NCBI RefSeq assembly: GCF_001435345.1
Contig: NZ_AZGO01000053.1
Span: 1-33,337, forward strand
DNA: 33,337 nt
From: Limosilactobacillus pontis DSM 8475
GTDB taxonomy: Bacteria; Bacillota; Bacilli; Lactobacillales; Lactobacillaceae
Reading direction: 5' to 3'
The notes under the pieces were generated by a model. That model was not told where the DNA came from. It worked only from the letters and a program-made list of their open reading frames with translations, and ran no database searches. How positions within the stretch are numbered: the stretch's first letter is position 1; the number at the start of each line of letters is the position of its first letter. Positions 25,242-33,290 of the stretch are shown one piece after another. The position numbers and the translations under genes were made by a program.

Positions 25242-25581
25242 ATTTTTTATCGTACAAATTCTTGGGGTGTGGTTCCCCCTTGATCTCGTGTCTGACGTGG
25301 TTGAGCATGTCATCAATCATCTCCACCACGTGCGGATCATCAAGGAGGTAGTAGACCCGGGTCCCCTGCTTGTGCTTGCAGACCAGCTGGTAACGGTAAA
25401 GAATCCCCAACTGCTTGGAAACGACCGGCTGGGCGAGTCCCAGGTCACTGACGATCGTGGAGACATCCACCGCCCCCGATTGGTGACGCAAGTAGTACAG
25501 GATCGTGATCCGGGTACTATTGCTCAGCACCTTGTATATTTTTGTTGCTTCCTCAATCAGGTTATCTGCCGGTAGCACCAC
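25240..25581 (-). CDS. ArsR/SmtB-family metal sensor, CzrA-like
   Basis: A 113-residue ArsR-family repressor. A winged helix includes VSTIVSDLGLAQPVVSKQLGIL. The alpha-3 Cys site (ELCVCDL) of arsenic and cadmium sensors is absent. The C-terminal helix carries D82-x-H84-x10-H95-x2-H98, the alpha-5 site of zinc/cobalt sensors such as CzrA and SmtB. It should therefore sense Zn(II) or Co(II) and release DNA on binding (inference from the family). The start is GTG 25581, or GTG 25578 one codon on; GGAGG lies 6-9 nt upstream. It is the second gene of an operon with the CadD-family exporter, whose promoter carries paired operator-like repeats. Confidence 0.88.
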   Translation of the reverse strand: MVLPADNLIEEATKIYKVLSNSTRITILYYLRHQSGAVDVSTIVSDLGLAQPVVSKQLGILYRYQLVCKHKQGTRVYYLLDDPHVVEMIDDMLNHVRHEIKGEPHPKNLYDKK

Positions 25582-25606
25582 AACACGCCTCCCTTTTTAG
25601 GGAACA

Positions 25607-26170
25607 TTATACCAGATTGATTATGTGAACGAGCAGGCCGCTGTCGTAGAAGACGTACAGGCCCACCCCGATGTAGACCGTCTTCATCAAAACCTCACCG
25701 TAGCGGTTTAGGAGCCGCTTGACCACCGTCAAGGCCCCGAAGCGCTTAATCAGAACAACCGCCATCGCCGCCAGGAAGAGAACGAAGGCCACCGTCAAGG
25801 CAAACTCCCGGTAGTTCTCTCCCGTCAAGACCGGCAAGAAAATCGACAGGTTGCAGCCCGAGCACACGGCCAGGTAGGTGACCAGTGTTGCCACCACCGG
25901 GCTATGGTGCGAGTCCTGACCTGGCTCCTCGTCATTATCGTGCAGGGCCATGCAGATCGGCAGGAACCCAAGGATCTCTAGTACCCACTCCGGTAAAAGG
26001 AGGGCTAGTGCCTTACCGACACAGAAGCTAGCAACTAATAGGATGGCAATTCCCAGCAGGTAGCCCACCATCACATCCCGGGTTCGGTAGCGTTCCAATA
26101 AAAAGAGCAGGATGAAGAAGAAGTCCAGGTTGACGGCTAGGAAGGTAATGAAGATCAATGTTGTGTTCAT
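25607..26170 (-). CDS. CadD-family metal resistance transporter
   Basis: A 187-residue membrane protein with about five helices, of the CadD family of heavy-metal efflux proteins. The N-terminal FLAVNLDFFFILLFLL matches the family's NxD motif. The second motif reads CSGCNLSIFLPVL, with Cys-Asn where classical CadD has Gly-x-Asp-Asn; similar versions occur in lactobacilli, as I recall. Combined with the Zn/Co-type sensor encoded next to it, the cargo may be zinc or cobalt rather than cadmium (inference). ATG 26170 has GAGGTG 6 nt upstream. It is the first gene of the two-gene metal operon and divergent from zwf. Confidence 0.82.
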   Translation of the reverse strand: MNTTLIFITFLAVNLDFFFILLFLLERYRTRDVMVGYLLGIAILLVASFCVGKALALLLPEWVLEILGFLPICMALHDNDEEPGQDSHHSPVVATLVTYLAVCSGCNLSIFLPVLTGENYREFALTVAFVLFLAAMAVVLIKRFGALTVVKRLLNRYGEVLMKTVYIGVGLYVFYDSGLLVHIINLV

Positions 26171-26182
26171 GGTTTCACCTCA

Positions 26183-26237
26183 AATATTCCATATTTGATA
26201 TATTCAATTATGATAATATTCCATATCCGATATGTTC
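26183..26237 (-). promoter_or_regulatory. Paired 23-bp operator repeats over the cadD-arsR promoter
   Basis: Two direct copies (26183-26205 and 26215-26237) of AATATTCCATATnnGATATnTTC, identical at 20 of 23 positions and offset by 32 bp, about three helical turns. Each is an imperfect palindrome around ATAT-3 nt-ATAT. The promoter on the minus strand is -35 TTGCGA (26236-26241), 17-nt spacer, -10 TATTAT (26213-26218). One copy fills the spacer and the other covers the start region. Confidence 0.7.
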
Positions 26238-26328
26238 GCAAGAGGATTGGTAATTTCTTCCAATATATGCAGCCAACTTCATAAATTTCCAAGAAAATTT
26301 GCTCTAGACCATTAAATGATAACCGCTT

Positions 26329-26358
26329 GACAAAAGGTCATCACGGCGCCCTTTTGTC
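26329..26358. promoter_or_regulatory. Inverted repeat upstream of zwf
   Basis: GACAAAAGG and CCTTTTGTC, perfect 9-bp arms with a 12-nt spacer and no following T-run, so it is more like an operator than a terminator. It is in the 317-bp gap 26171-26487, which otherwise holds the cadD operators, a TACAAT -10 candidate for zwf (26437-26442) and no gene. Confidence 0.4.
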
Positions 26359-26458
26359 CCGCTATTCCATTTATGATAAATTCGTCACGAGTGAGAAAAC
26401 GGTTCCTTTTTTAGTGCAGAAAAGCCGCAAACAGTGTACAATTGGTGCGTTATAGAAT

Positions 26459-26474
26459 TTCTGAAATCTCAGAA
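26459..26474 (+). promoter_or_regulatory. Small hairpin overlapping the zwf ribosome-binding site
   Basis: TTCTGA (26459-26464), loop AATC, TCAGAA (26469-26474). The right arm covers the first four bases of the AGAAGGAG site (26471-26478) that serves the TTG start of zwf. The stem is weak (6 bp) and may only mildly affect translation. Confidence 0.35.
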
Positions 26475-26487
26475 GGAGTGAACTTTT

Positions 26488-27969
26488 TTGGCTACAGAAA
26501 ATAAAGCTGTCATTACATTATTCGGGGCAACCGGTGACCTGGCTAAGCGGAAGCTGTACACTGCCCTCTTCAAGCTCTACCAAAAGGGCTACCTGGCTGA
26601 TCACTTTGCTCTGCTCGGTACCTCTCGCCACGAGATGAGCGACGACGAGTTCCAAAAGTTGGTTCAAAACTCAATCAAGGACATTGAAGAAACGCGCACG
26701 GGCGAAGCGGCTGACTTTGCCAAGCATTTCTTCTACAAGGCTCATGACGTTACAAAGCCTGAACACTACACCATCTTAAAGGACCGGATTGCTGAATTAG
26801 ACAAGCAATTTGGCACTGATGGTAACCGCCTCTTCTACATGTCAATGGCCCCACAATTCTTCGGTACCATTGCTCTGAACCTGAAGAAGCAAGGCCTGCT
26901 CTCCGATGACGGCTTCAACCGCCTGGTTATCGAAAAGCCATTCGGTCGTGACTTCGACTCCGCCAAGAAGCTGAACGATGAACTGTCCAAGACCTTCGAT
27001 GAAGACCAGATCTTCCGGATCGACCACTACCTGGGTAAGGAAATGGTTCAAAACATCCAGGCTCTGCGTTTCGGTAACACGATCATCGAATCCCTGTGGA
27101 ACAATCGTTACATTGACAACATCCAGGTAACGCTGAGTGAAAAGCTGGGTGTCGAAGAACGTGCTGGTTACTACGATAATTCCGGTGCCCTGCGTGACAT
27201 GGTACAAAACCACATCATGCAGATCGTTGCCCAACTGGCCATGGAACAACCAGTTTCCTTTACCGACACCGATGTGCGGGTTGAAAAGATCAAGGCACTG
27301 CGGAGCCTGCGGGTCTACACCCCATCCGAAGCTGCTGCCAACTTTGTTCGTGGCCAATACGACGCCGGCAACGGTACGGAAGCTTACCGCGACGCTGACG
27401 GGGTTGACCCAGAGTCCGGTACGGAAACCTTCGTTGCTGCCAAGCTTTTGTTTGACAACTACCGCTGGTCCGGTGTGCCATTCTATGTTCGGACTGGTAA
27501 GAAGTTAGCCGACAAGTTCACCCGGATCGACGTTGTCTTCAAGAAGCCACTGATCGACATCTTTGCCGACCCACGCAACGAAAGCGACCAGTCCCTGAAC
27601 TCCAACGTACTGACCATCTTCGTTGAACCAAAGTCTGGGTTTGCTATGCAACTGAACGCTAAGCGCGCCGGCCAAGGCTTCACCACCCAGCCGGTCAACC
27701 TGAGCTACCTGCAAAGTGACACCGACAAGAAAGAAGCCCCAGAACCGTACGAGCGTCTCTTCCACGATGCACTGGAAGGTAACCACACCAACTTCGCATC
27801 ATGGGCCGAAATTGCTTACGCATGGAAGTTCGTTGACGTTATCCGCAAGCTCTGGGACATCGAAAAGCCACAATTCCCTAACTACACGCCTGGCTCAATG
27901 GGCCCAGCTGCATCTGACGAACTGCTGGCCCGCGATGGCCGCAAGTGGGTTTACCGGCTCAACCACTAA
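26488..27969 (+). CDS. zwf: Glucose-6-phosphate 1-dehydrogenase
   Basis: A 493-residue enzyme oxidising glucose-6-phosphate to 6-phosphogluconolactone with NAD(P)+, the entry step of the phosphoketolase pathway. The N-terminal nucleotide-binding fingerprint is GATGDLAKRK (13-22). The substrate motifs EKPFGRD (149-155) and the active-site RIDHYLGKE (177-185) are intact, and length is normal. The start is TTG, 9 nt after AGAAGGAG; no better ATG is nearby. A 13-bp hairpin separates it from gnd, which has its own promoter. Codons are biased as in xpkA and gnd, which indicates high expression. Confidence 0.97.
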   Translation: MATENKAVITLFGATGDLAKRKLYTALFKLYQKGYLADHFALLGTSRHEMSDDEFQKLVQNSIKDIEETRTGEAADFAKHFFYKAHDVTKPEHYTILKDRIAELDKQFGTDGNRLFYMSMAPQFFGTIALNLKKQGLLSDDGFNRLVIEKPFGRDFDSAKKLNDELSKTFDEDQIFRIDHYLGKEMVQNIQALRFGNTIIESLWNNRYIDNIQVTLSEKLGVEERAGYYDNSGALRDMVQNHIMQIVAQLAMEQPVSFTDTDVRVEKIKALRSLRVYTPSEAAANFVRGQYDAGNGTEAYRDADGVDPESGTETFVAAKLLFDNYRWSGVPFYVRTGKKLADKFTRIDVVFKKPLIDIFADPRNESDQSLNSNVLTIFVEPKSGFAMQLNAKRAGQGFTTQPVNLSYLQSDTDKKEAPEPYERLFHDALEGNHTNFASWAEIAYAWKFVDVIRKLWDIEKPQFPNYTPGSMGPAASDELLARDGRKWVYRLNH

Positions 27970-27978
27970 TAATTAACC

Positions 27979-28013
27979 AAAAGACTTTAAAGCGCTAAGT
28001 TTTAAAGTCTTTT
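27979..28013 (+). terminator. Terminator after zwf
   Basis: AAAAGACTTTAAA (27979-27991) and TTTAAAGTCTTTT (28001-28013), perfect 13-bp arms with a T-run. Confidence 0.85.
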
Positions 28014-28033
28014 TAATTTCGATGTTATATTGA

Positions 28034-28061
28034 TTGCAGATCGGCAATTATTTGTTATAAT
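28034..28061 (+). promoter_or_regulatory. Promoter of gnd
   Basis: -35-like TTGCAG (28034-28039), 16-nt spacer, perfect -10 TATAAT (28056-28061), 46 nt before the gnd ATG. Confidence 0.6.
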
Positions 28062-28107
28062 GGATATTGTGAAATGAAATACAAGTTTTATGAGGAGAGT
28101 GACTTTA

Positions 28108-29544
28108 ATGTCTGATGAAAAAGCACAAATTGGTGTTGTTGGTTTAGCCGTCATGGGTAAGAACCTGGCCTTAAACATTGAAAGTCGGGGCTTCACGGTT
28201 GGTGTCTACAACCGGCACCGCAACCGGACCGATGAGATGATGAAGGACCACAGCGACAAGAAGCTTGTCCCAAGCTACACAATCGAGGACTTCGTGGACT
28301 CTCTGGAGAAGCCACGGCGGATCCTGCTGATGGTCAAGGCCGGCAAGCCAACTGATGCAGTGATTAATGAGTTGCTCCCTCTGCTGGACAAGGGTGACGT
28401 CCTGATCGATGGTGGTAACACCAACTTCCACGACACCATGGCCCGGAATGCCAAGCTGGACAAGTCTGGTATCAACTTCATCGGCATGGGTGTTTCCGGT
28501 GGTGAGCTTGGTGCCCTCCACGGTCCTGCCCTGATGCCGGGTGGTCAAAAGGAAGCCTATGACCTGGTTGCCCCAATCCTGACCAAGATTGCTGCTAAGG
28601 CCGAGGAAGATGGCAAGCCATGTGTTGCCTACATCGGTCCTAACGGTGCCGGTCACTACGTCAAGATGGTCCACAACGGGATCGAATACGGTGACGAAGA
28701 GCTGATCGACGAGAGTTACAACATCATGCGTAACGTCCTGAAGATGCCAGTGGATGACATTGCTAAGACCTTCGCCGAATGGAACAAGGGTGAATTATCC
28801 AGCTACCTAGTTGACATCACTGCCGATATTCTGACCCGCAAGGATGACCTGGGCGACGATAAGGACAAGCCGATCGTCGACATGATTCTCGACCGGGGTG
28901 CCAACAAGGGAACTGGTAAGTGGAGTTCTGAGACCGCCCTTGAAGGTGGTGCACCACAATCCGTGATCACTGAAGCTGTTTACGCCCGTTACATCTCCAT
29001 GATGAAGGACGAACGGGTGGCCGCAAGCAAGGTTCTGCCAGAAGTTACTGAGTCCATCACCATTGATGACAAGAAGGAACTGATCGAAAAGGTTCGTCAG
29101 GCCCTCTACTTCGGCAAGGTAATGTCCTATGCTCAAGGCTTCGAACAGATGCGGATCGACTCCGAACGCTACGACTGGAACCTGAAGATGGGTGAACTGG
29201 CCCAGATTTGGCGGGCTGGCTGCATCATTCGGGCTCAGTTCCTGCAAAACATCACCGGTGCCTTCGACAAGAACCCTGATCTGAAGAACCTCCTGCTGGA
29301 TGACTACTTCAAGGATATCGCCAAGAAGTACCAAAAGGCCATCCGGGACGTGGTTGCCCTCGCCGTCAAGGCCGGTATCCCAGTCCCTGCCCTCAGCGCA
29401 GCCATCAGCTACTACGACTCCTACAGGGCAGAGGTTGTTCCTGCTAACCTCCTACAGGCCCAGCGTGACTACTTCGGTGCCCACACCTACGAGCGGGTTG
29501 ACCGTCCTGGCAACTACCACTACAGCTGGTACAAAGAACAATAA
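28108..29544 (+). CDS. gnd: 6-phosphogluconate dehydrogenase, decarboxylating
   Basis: A 478-residue NADP-type enzyme converting 6-phosphogluconate to ribulose-5-phosphate and CO2. The Rossmann motif GLAVMG (12-17) is followed by NRHRNRT, whose Arg residues suit NADP+. The catalytic region [14 protein letters not shown] is intact, and the C-terminal domain and length are normal. I chose ATG 28108, where GAGGAG lies about 10 nt upstream; ATG 28090 overlaps that site and is rejected. It follows zwf directly and supplies the pentose phosphate that phosphoketolase uses. Confidence 0.97.
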   Translation: MSDEKAQIGVVGLAVMGKNLALNIESRGFTVGVYNRHRNRTDEMMKDHSDKKLVPSYTIEDFVDSLEKPRRILLMVKAGKPTDAVINELLPLLDKGDVLIDGGNTNFHDTMARNAKLDKSGINFIGMGVSGGELGALHGPALMPGGQKEAYDLVAPILTKIAAKAEEDGKPCVAYIGPNGAGHYVKMVHNGIEYGDEELIDESYNIMRNVLKMPVDDIAKTFAEWNKGELSSYLVDITADILTRKDDLGDDKDKPIVDMILDRGANKGTGKWSSETALEGGAPQSVITEAVYARYISMMKDERVAASKVLPEVTESITIDDKKELIEKVRQALYFGKVMSYAQGFEQMRIDSERYDWNLKMGELAQIWRAGCIIRAQFLQNITGAFDKNPDLKNLLLDDYFKDIAKKYQKAIRDVVALAVKAGIPVPALSAAISYYDSYRAEVVPANLLQAQRDYFGAHTYERVDRPGNYHYSWYKEQ

Positions 29545-29561
29545 GACTGAAACTAACTATC

Positions 29562-29600
29562 CGAAAAAGGAATCGCCGTGATTGGTGATTCCTTTTTTCG
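29562..29600 (+). terminator. Terminator after gnd
   Basis: CGAAAAAGGAATC pairs with GATTCCTTTTTTCG around a GC-containing inner stem, ending in a T-run. Further on, at about 29632-29650, a second small hairpin CAAGC/GCTTG with five T is present. Confidence 0.8.
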
Positions 29601-29749
29601 TATAAATATTTACTCGCCCCTTTTACTGAGGCAAGCAGACGCTTGTTTTTGCACTACTTGTCGAGATTGACACGTGACACTTTCGGTATATTTGTGCATG
29701 AACCCAGGCTTACCAGCCGTGATCTTTCGTAAAACTTTACTAAAAAACA

Positions 29750-29778
29750 TTGACATATTTATTGAAAGCGCTTAACAT
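29750..29778 (+). promoter_or_regulatory. lacS-type permease promoter with overlapping cre site
   Basis: -35 TTGACA (29750-29755), 17-nt spacer, -10 TAACAT (29773-29778). A cre-like TGAAAGCGCTTAAC (29763-29776), matching 12 of 14 consensus positions, covers the spacer and -10, so CcpA would block transcription. A near-palindrome TGACACGTGACA lies further upstream at about 29668-29679. Confidence 0.75.
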
Positions 29779-29825
29779 AACAGTTGTAAGTTATATCAAA
29801 GCTGTTGCAGAAAAGGGGAGTCAAT

Positions 29826-31781
29826 ATGGATAGTTCAAAGAAAGATCAGCATATTGTCCGCTCGCGCCTGGCATACTCGCTGGGGGCCTTTGGTCATGAT
29901 GCTTTCTTTGCATTACTTTCTACTTACTTTATGATGTACGTCACTGGTCACCTGTTCGATTCGGGTGACAAGCACTTCGATAACAAGATGGTCGGTTACG
30001 TTACGCTGATCATCCTGATTCTGCGGATTGGTGAATTGATCATCGACCCAATGATCGGGAACGCAATTGACCGGACCAACACCAAATGGGGTAAATTCAA
30101 GCCTTGGGTTGTTGGCGGTGGTGTTATTTCAGCCGTCCTGCTTGCCGCACTGTTCACGCCACTGGGTGGTCTGAACATGAGCAACCCAATCCTTTACCTG
30201 GTTCTGTTTGCTATTATTTATATCGTTATGGATGTATTCTACTCCTTCAATGATGTTGGTTTCTGGTCCATGGTTCCAGCGATGTCCTTTGACTCGCACG
30301 AACGTGACAAGATCGCTACCTTCGCCCGTGTTGGTTCAACCATCGGTGGGCAGATCATCGGTTTTGTCATCATGCCAATGGTCCTATTCTTCTCCGTTAA
30401 GCAAAACGGTGGTACTGGTGACGACCGTGGTTGGTTCATCTTTGCCGTCATTGTCGCTGCCGTTTCCGCCATCACGGCGATCGGGGTTGGGATGTTCACC
30501 CACGAACAGAAGTCACTCCTTCGTGAAAACAAGGAAGAAACTAAGTTCAAGGACATCCTGAAGATCTTAGTCAAGAATGACCAACTGCTGGCCATTGCGA
30601 TGTCCTACCTGTTCTTCACAACTGGTCAGACCCTGCTGAACAGTTTTGAGCTCTACTACTTCACCTACATCTTAGGTGATTCTAAGGCCTTCTCCATCCT
30701 GGGTGGTCTGAACACGGTTGTCGGTGTGATCTCCGTCTTCGCATTCCCACTCTTCTCTGGTAAGATTGGTCGTCACAAGCTTTTCTACGGTGCCGCTTCT
30801 ATCGAAGTTCTTGGTGCCCTGATCTTTGCCTTTGCTGGCAAGTCCTTAGCACTCGTATTACTCGGGGCCGAATTATTCTTCATTCCACAACCAATCATCT
30901 TCCTGGTTGTCCTGATGACGATTACCGACTCTGTTGAATACGGTCAATTGAAGCTGGATCACCGTGATGAATCACTAACCCTGTCAGTTCGTCCACTGCT
31001 CGATAAGTTCGGTGGTGCCGTTGCCAACGGTGTTGTTGGTGCCGCTACCGTTGCTGCCGGTATGACCGGTGGTGCTACCGCCGCTACGGTTACTGCTCAC
31101 GGCGTAAGTATCTTCAAGATCTACATGTTCTTAATTCCAATTGCCCTGATCGTTGTCGGAATCATCATCTTCGCCCTCAAGGTTAAGTTGGATGAATCTT
31201 CACACGCCAAGATCGTTGCCGAACTGGAACAAACTTGGGGTAAGCAATTCAACAAAGGTGGTCAAGACGCCGCTGCTGAAGAACCAGCAGCTCAACCACA
31301 ACCAGGTGTTACCGAAATTCCGGCACCGGTTGCCGGGACCCTCGTTGACCTCAAGGACGTCAAGGACAACGCCTTCGCCAGTGGCAGCATGGGCCAAGGT
31401 TTCGCCATCAAGCCATCTGATGGTAAGGTCTACGCACCATTCAGCGGCACGGTTCGGGCAACCTTCTCAACCCGGCACGCGGTTGGGTTGGTTTCCGACA
31501 GCGGTGTTGCCCTCCTGATCCACATCGGGATTGACACTGTCAAACTGCACGGGACGGGCTTTGTCACCTACTTCGACAAGGGTCAACACGTCGAAAAGGG
31601 TGCTGAGCTGATGGAATTCTGGGACCCAACCATCAAGAAGGCGGGTCTCGATGATACCGTCATCGTTACCGTCACGAACAGCGAAGAATTCAACTTCGAC
31701 ATGCTGAAGCAGGCCGGGACCACGGTTACCCACACGGACAATGTCCTGAAGGTTACCAAAAAGGACCAAGCCGCTAAGTAA
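29826..31781 (+). CDS. lacS: GPH-family sugar permease with C-terminal EIIA domain (LacS type)
   Basis: A 651-residue glycoside-pentoside-hexuronide:cation symporter. About twelve helices in the first 460 residues begin with the family start YSLGAFGHDAFFALLS. A Gln/Pro/Ala-rich linker and a glucose-type EIIA domain (about residues 495-640) follow. The phosphorylatable His is H566 in LLIHIGIDTV; phosphorylation by HPr tunes transport in LacS. Likely substrates are lactose or galactosides, but raffinose or another oligosaccharide is possible, as no glycosidase gene is adjacent. ATG 29826 has AAGGGGAG about 6 nt upstream. It is single-gene and controlled by a promoter with a cre site. Confidence 0.9.
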   Translation: MDSSKKDQHIVRSRLAYSLGAFGHDAFFALLSTYFMMYVTGHLFDSGDKHFDNKMVGYVTLIILILRIGELIIDPMIGNAIDRTNTKWGKFKPWVVGGGVISAVLLAALFTPLGGLNMSNPILYLVLFAIIYIVMDVFYSFNDVGFWSMVPAMSFDSHERDKIATFARVGSTIGGQIIGFVIMPMVLFFSVKQNGGTGDDRGWFIFAVIVAAVSAITAIGVGMFTHEQKSLLRENKEETKFKDILKILVKNDQLLAIAMSYLFFTTGQTLLNSFELYYFTYILGDSKAFSILGGLNTVVGVISVFAFPLFSGKIGRHKLFYGAASIEVLGALIFAFAGKSLALVLLGAELFFIPQPIIFLVVLMTITDSVEYGQLKLDHRDESLTLSVRPLLDKFGGAVANGVVGAATVAAGMTGGATAATVTAHGVSIFKIYMFLIPIALIVVGIIIFALKVKLDESSHAKIVAELEQTWGKQFNKGGQDAAAEEPAAQPQPGVTEIPAPVAGTLVDLKDVKDNAFASGSMGQGFAIKPSDGKVYAPFSGTVRATFSTRHAVGLVSDSGVALLIHIGIDTVKLHGTGFVTYFDKGQHVEKGAELMEFWDPTIKKAGLDDTVIVTVTNSEEFNFDMLKQAGTTVTHTDNVLKVTKKDQAAK

Positions 31782-31797
31782 TCAGCACGATTAAATC

Positions 31798-31837
31798 AAA
31801 AACACTCGCAAGGATAATACTTGCGGGTGTTTTTTTA
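31798..31837 (+). terminator. Terminator after the LacS-type permease gene
   Basis: AAACAC-CGCAAG pairs with CTTGCG-GTGTTT (one mismatch, loop GATAATA), followed by a run of T. Confidence 0.85.
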
Positions 31838-31842
31838 CGTGT

Positions 31843-31877
31843 AAAAAGGTCGCCTGACGAACCTGCCAGGCGACCTT
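31843..31877 (-). terminator. Terminator of the second stress-protein gene
   Basis: AAGGTCGCCTG (31846-31856) and CAGGCGACCTT (31867-31877), perfect 11-bp arms. The minus strand reads into a T5 run. Confidence 0.85.
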
Positions 31878-31898
31878 AACTATTAGTGTTACTGATGA

Positions 31899-32363
31899 TT
31901 ACTTAACTTGGTCCACGTCGGTCCGAACAACCAGGACGTCAACCGGGGCATTCCGCTTTACATAAGAGGTAACAGAACCCATTACCGCCCGCTGCATCCG
32001 TGAAAGGCCACTCGCACCCATGATGATCATGTCGTTATGGTGGTCGTGTGGGAAGTCGAAGGAGATGATCGTCTTCGGGTTCCCCAGACGGATGTGGATG
32101 TCGAGATTGTCAAAGTCGTCCTTAGTCTTAGCAGTCTTCAGCAGGCCATCCAGGTATTCCTTGGATTTATCAACCAGCTGGTAGGCAATGCTGCCATCGG
32201 ACATTCCGGCAAAGTTGTAGGCCATTGCCCGGGTGTCGATGACGTTCAGTATGTCGATGTGAGCACCGTTACGCTTGGCAACAAAGATTGCCCGGTGTAA
32301 GGCCAGCTCTGATTCCTTTGAGCCGTCAACTGGTACTAAAATGTTTTGGTATTCTTGATCCAT
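31899..32363 (-). CDS. Universal stress protein, UspA family
   Basis: A 154-residue Usp protein, paralogous to the one at 82-540. The N-terminus has ILVPVDGSKESELAL; the C-terminal ATP-binding pattern GASGLSRMQRAVMGS is complete. It differs from the first copy in being monocistronic, with its own terminator. ATG 32363 has GGAGG about 10 nt upstream; the longer frame to 32384 includes that site and is rejected. A TACAAT -10 candidate lies on the minus strand at 32400-32405. Confidence 0.93.
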   Translation of the reverse strand: MDQEYQNILVPVDGSKESELALHRAIFVAKRNGAHIDILNVIDTRAMAYNFAGMSDGSIAYQLVDKSKEYLDGLLKTAKTKDDFDNLDIHIRLGNPKTIISFDFPHDHHNDMIIMGASGLSRMQRAVMGSVTSYVKRNAPVDVLVVRTDVDQVK

Positions 32364-32525
32364 AATTTTTTGCCTCCACTTCAAACAGCTTTTGTATATA
32401 TTGTAACATTATTTGCGGCCGCCACGTAATATTGCTTGCCAGTTCCGACAATTTTTCTTGTTTTCACGATGTACATTGCCACCGAAAAGCCAACAACTTC
32501 ACCGATTTACAACCGTCCGGGGGAA

Positions 32526-32554
32526 TTGACTTTTCCAATGAAATCCCCTACAAT
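32526..32554 (+). promoter_or_regulatory. Promoter of the Lrp-family gene
   Basis: -35 TTGACT (32526-32531), exactly 17-nt spacer, -10 TACAAT (32549-32554). A loose inverted repeat GGGG...CCCC (32519-32548) brackets the -35 and spacer and could be a regulator site. Confidence 0.7.
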
Positions 32555-32619
32555 TTGGGAGTACATTAAGTAATGATTAAAAAATGAACATTTTATAATT
32601 TTGGGAAGCGAGGCTACTT

Positions 32620-33075
32620 ATGGATAAAATCGATCGGAAAATTGTTAACCTGCTGCAGACCAACGCCCGGGCCTCGCTCAAGGAGCTCTCTAAGGCCTGC
32701 TTCATCTCCTCCCCCGCGATTGCGGCACGGATCACGAAGTTGGAGAAGGCCGGCATCATCACTGGCTACCATTCCAGCATCAACATGGAGAAGATCGGCT
32801 TCCATGTCAAGGCCTTCATTCAGGTCCAATTGGAGCCCCGCCAGAAGCAGGAGTTCTACCCTTACATCCAGAGTATTCCTAACGTCATCGAGTGCAACTG
32901 CGTCACCGGTGACTACTCCGAGATCATGGAGGTAATCTTCCCATCGACCACCAATCTCGACGACTTCATCAATACCATCCAGCAGCGTTTCGGTAAAACC
33001 AGCACCCAGATTGTCTTCAGCACCAGCGTTGACCATCGTGGCGTCAAACTCAGCGCCTCCCAAGACGAGAAGTAA
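32620..33075 (+). CDS. Lrp/AsnC-family transcriptional regulator
   Basis: A 151-residue feast/famine regulator. The N-terminal helix-turn-helix has MDKIDRKIVNLLQTNARAS, LKELSKACFISSPAIAARI and then EKAGIITGYHSSIN. The C-terminal RAM/effector domain has CNCVTGDYSEIMEV. It probably senses an amino acid and acts as an oligomer. The 65-nt leader contains an AT-rich inverted repeat AAAAT/ATTTT near 32580-32600 that may be an autoregulatory site. It is the last gene of the window; an unusual element follows it. Confidence 0.92.
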   Translation: MDKIDRKIVNLLQTNARASLKELSKACFISSPAIAARITKLEKAGIITGYHSSINMEKIGFHVKAFIQVQLEPRQKQEFYPYIQSIPNVIECNCVTGDYSEIMEVIFPSTTNLDDFINTIQQRFGKTSTQIVFSTSVDHRGVKLSASQDEK

Positions 33076-33092
33076 ACAAACAACCTAAGATT

Positions 33093-33258
33093 AGTTCAGA
33101 ACGGAAATAAGCTGCTCGACGCTCTGTACGGCTAGCCTAGAACGGAGGGTGACGCTAAAGGCGTTGGCCTTCGTTCGTAGTCAAATAGACTTGCTATGCT
33201 GCGCTAAACGCTAAGAGCACGCTTACGACGCGAAGCTAGCCTATTATTTTCCGTAACT
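33093..33258. repeat. Inverted-repeat-bounded noncoding element of unknown type
   Basis: About 166 bp without a gene. The ends match as imperfect inverted repeats (AGTT plus ACGGAAATAA on the left, TTATTTTCCGTAACT on the right). GCTAGCCTA occurs twice in direct orientation (33131-33139, 33235-33243). A strong internal stem-loop spans 33140-33176 (GAACGGAGG with CCTTCGTTC, inner ACGC/GCGT). Size and structure suit a small non-autonomous repeat or a structured RNA, and its position at the end of the sequence suits a multi-copy repeat that broke the assembly. I do not recognise it. Confidence 0.45.
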
Positions 33259-33290
33259 GCACTGTAATATTCGGAAAACAAAAAGTGGCT

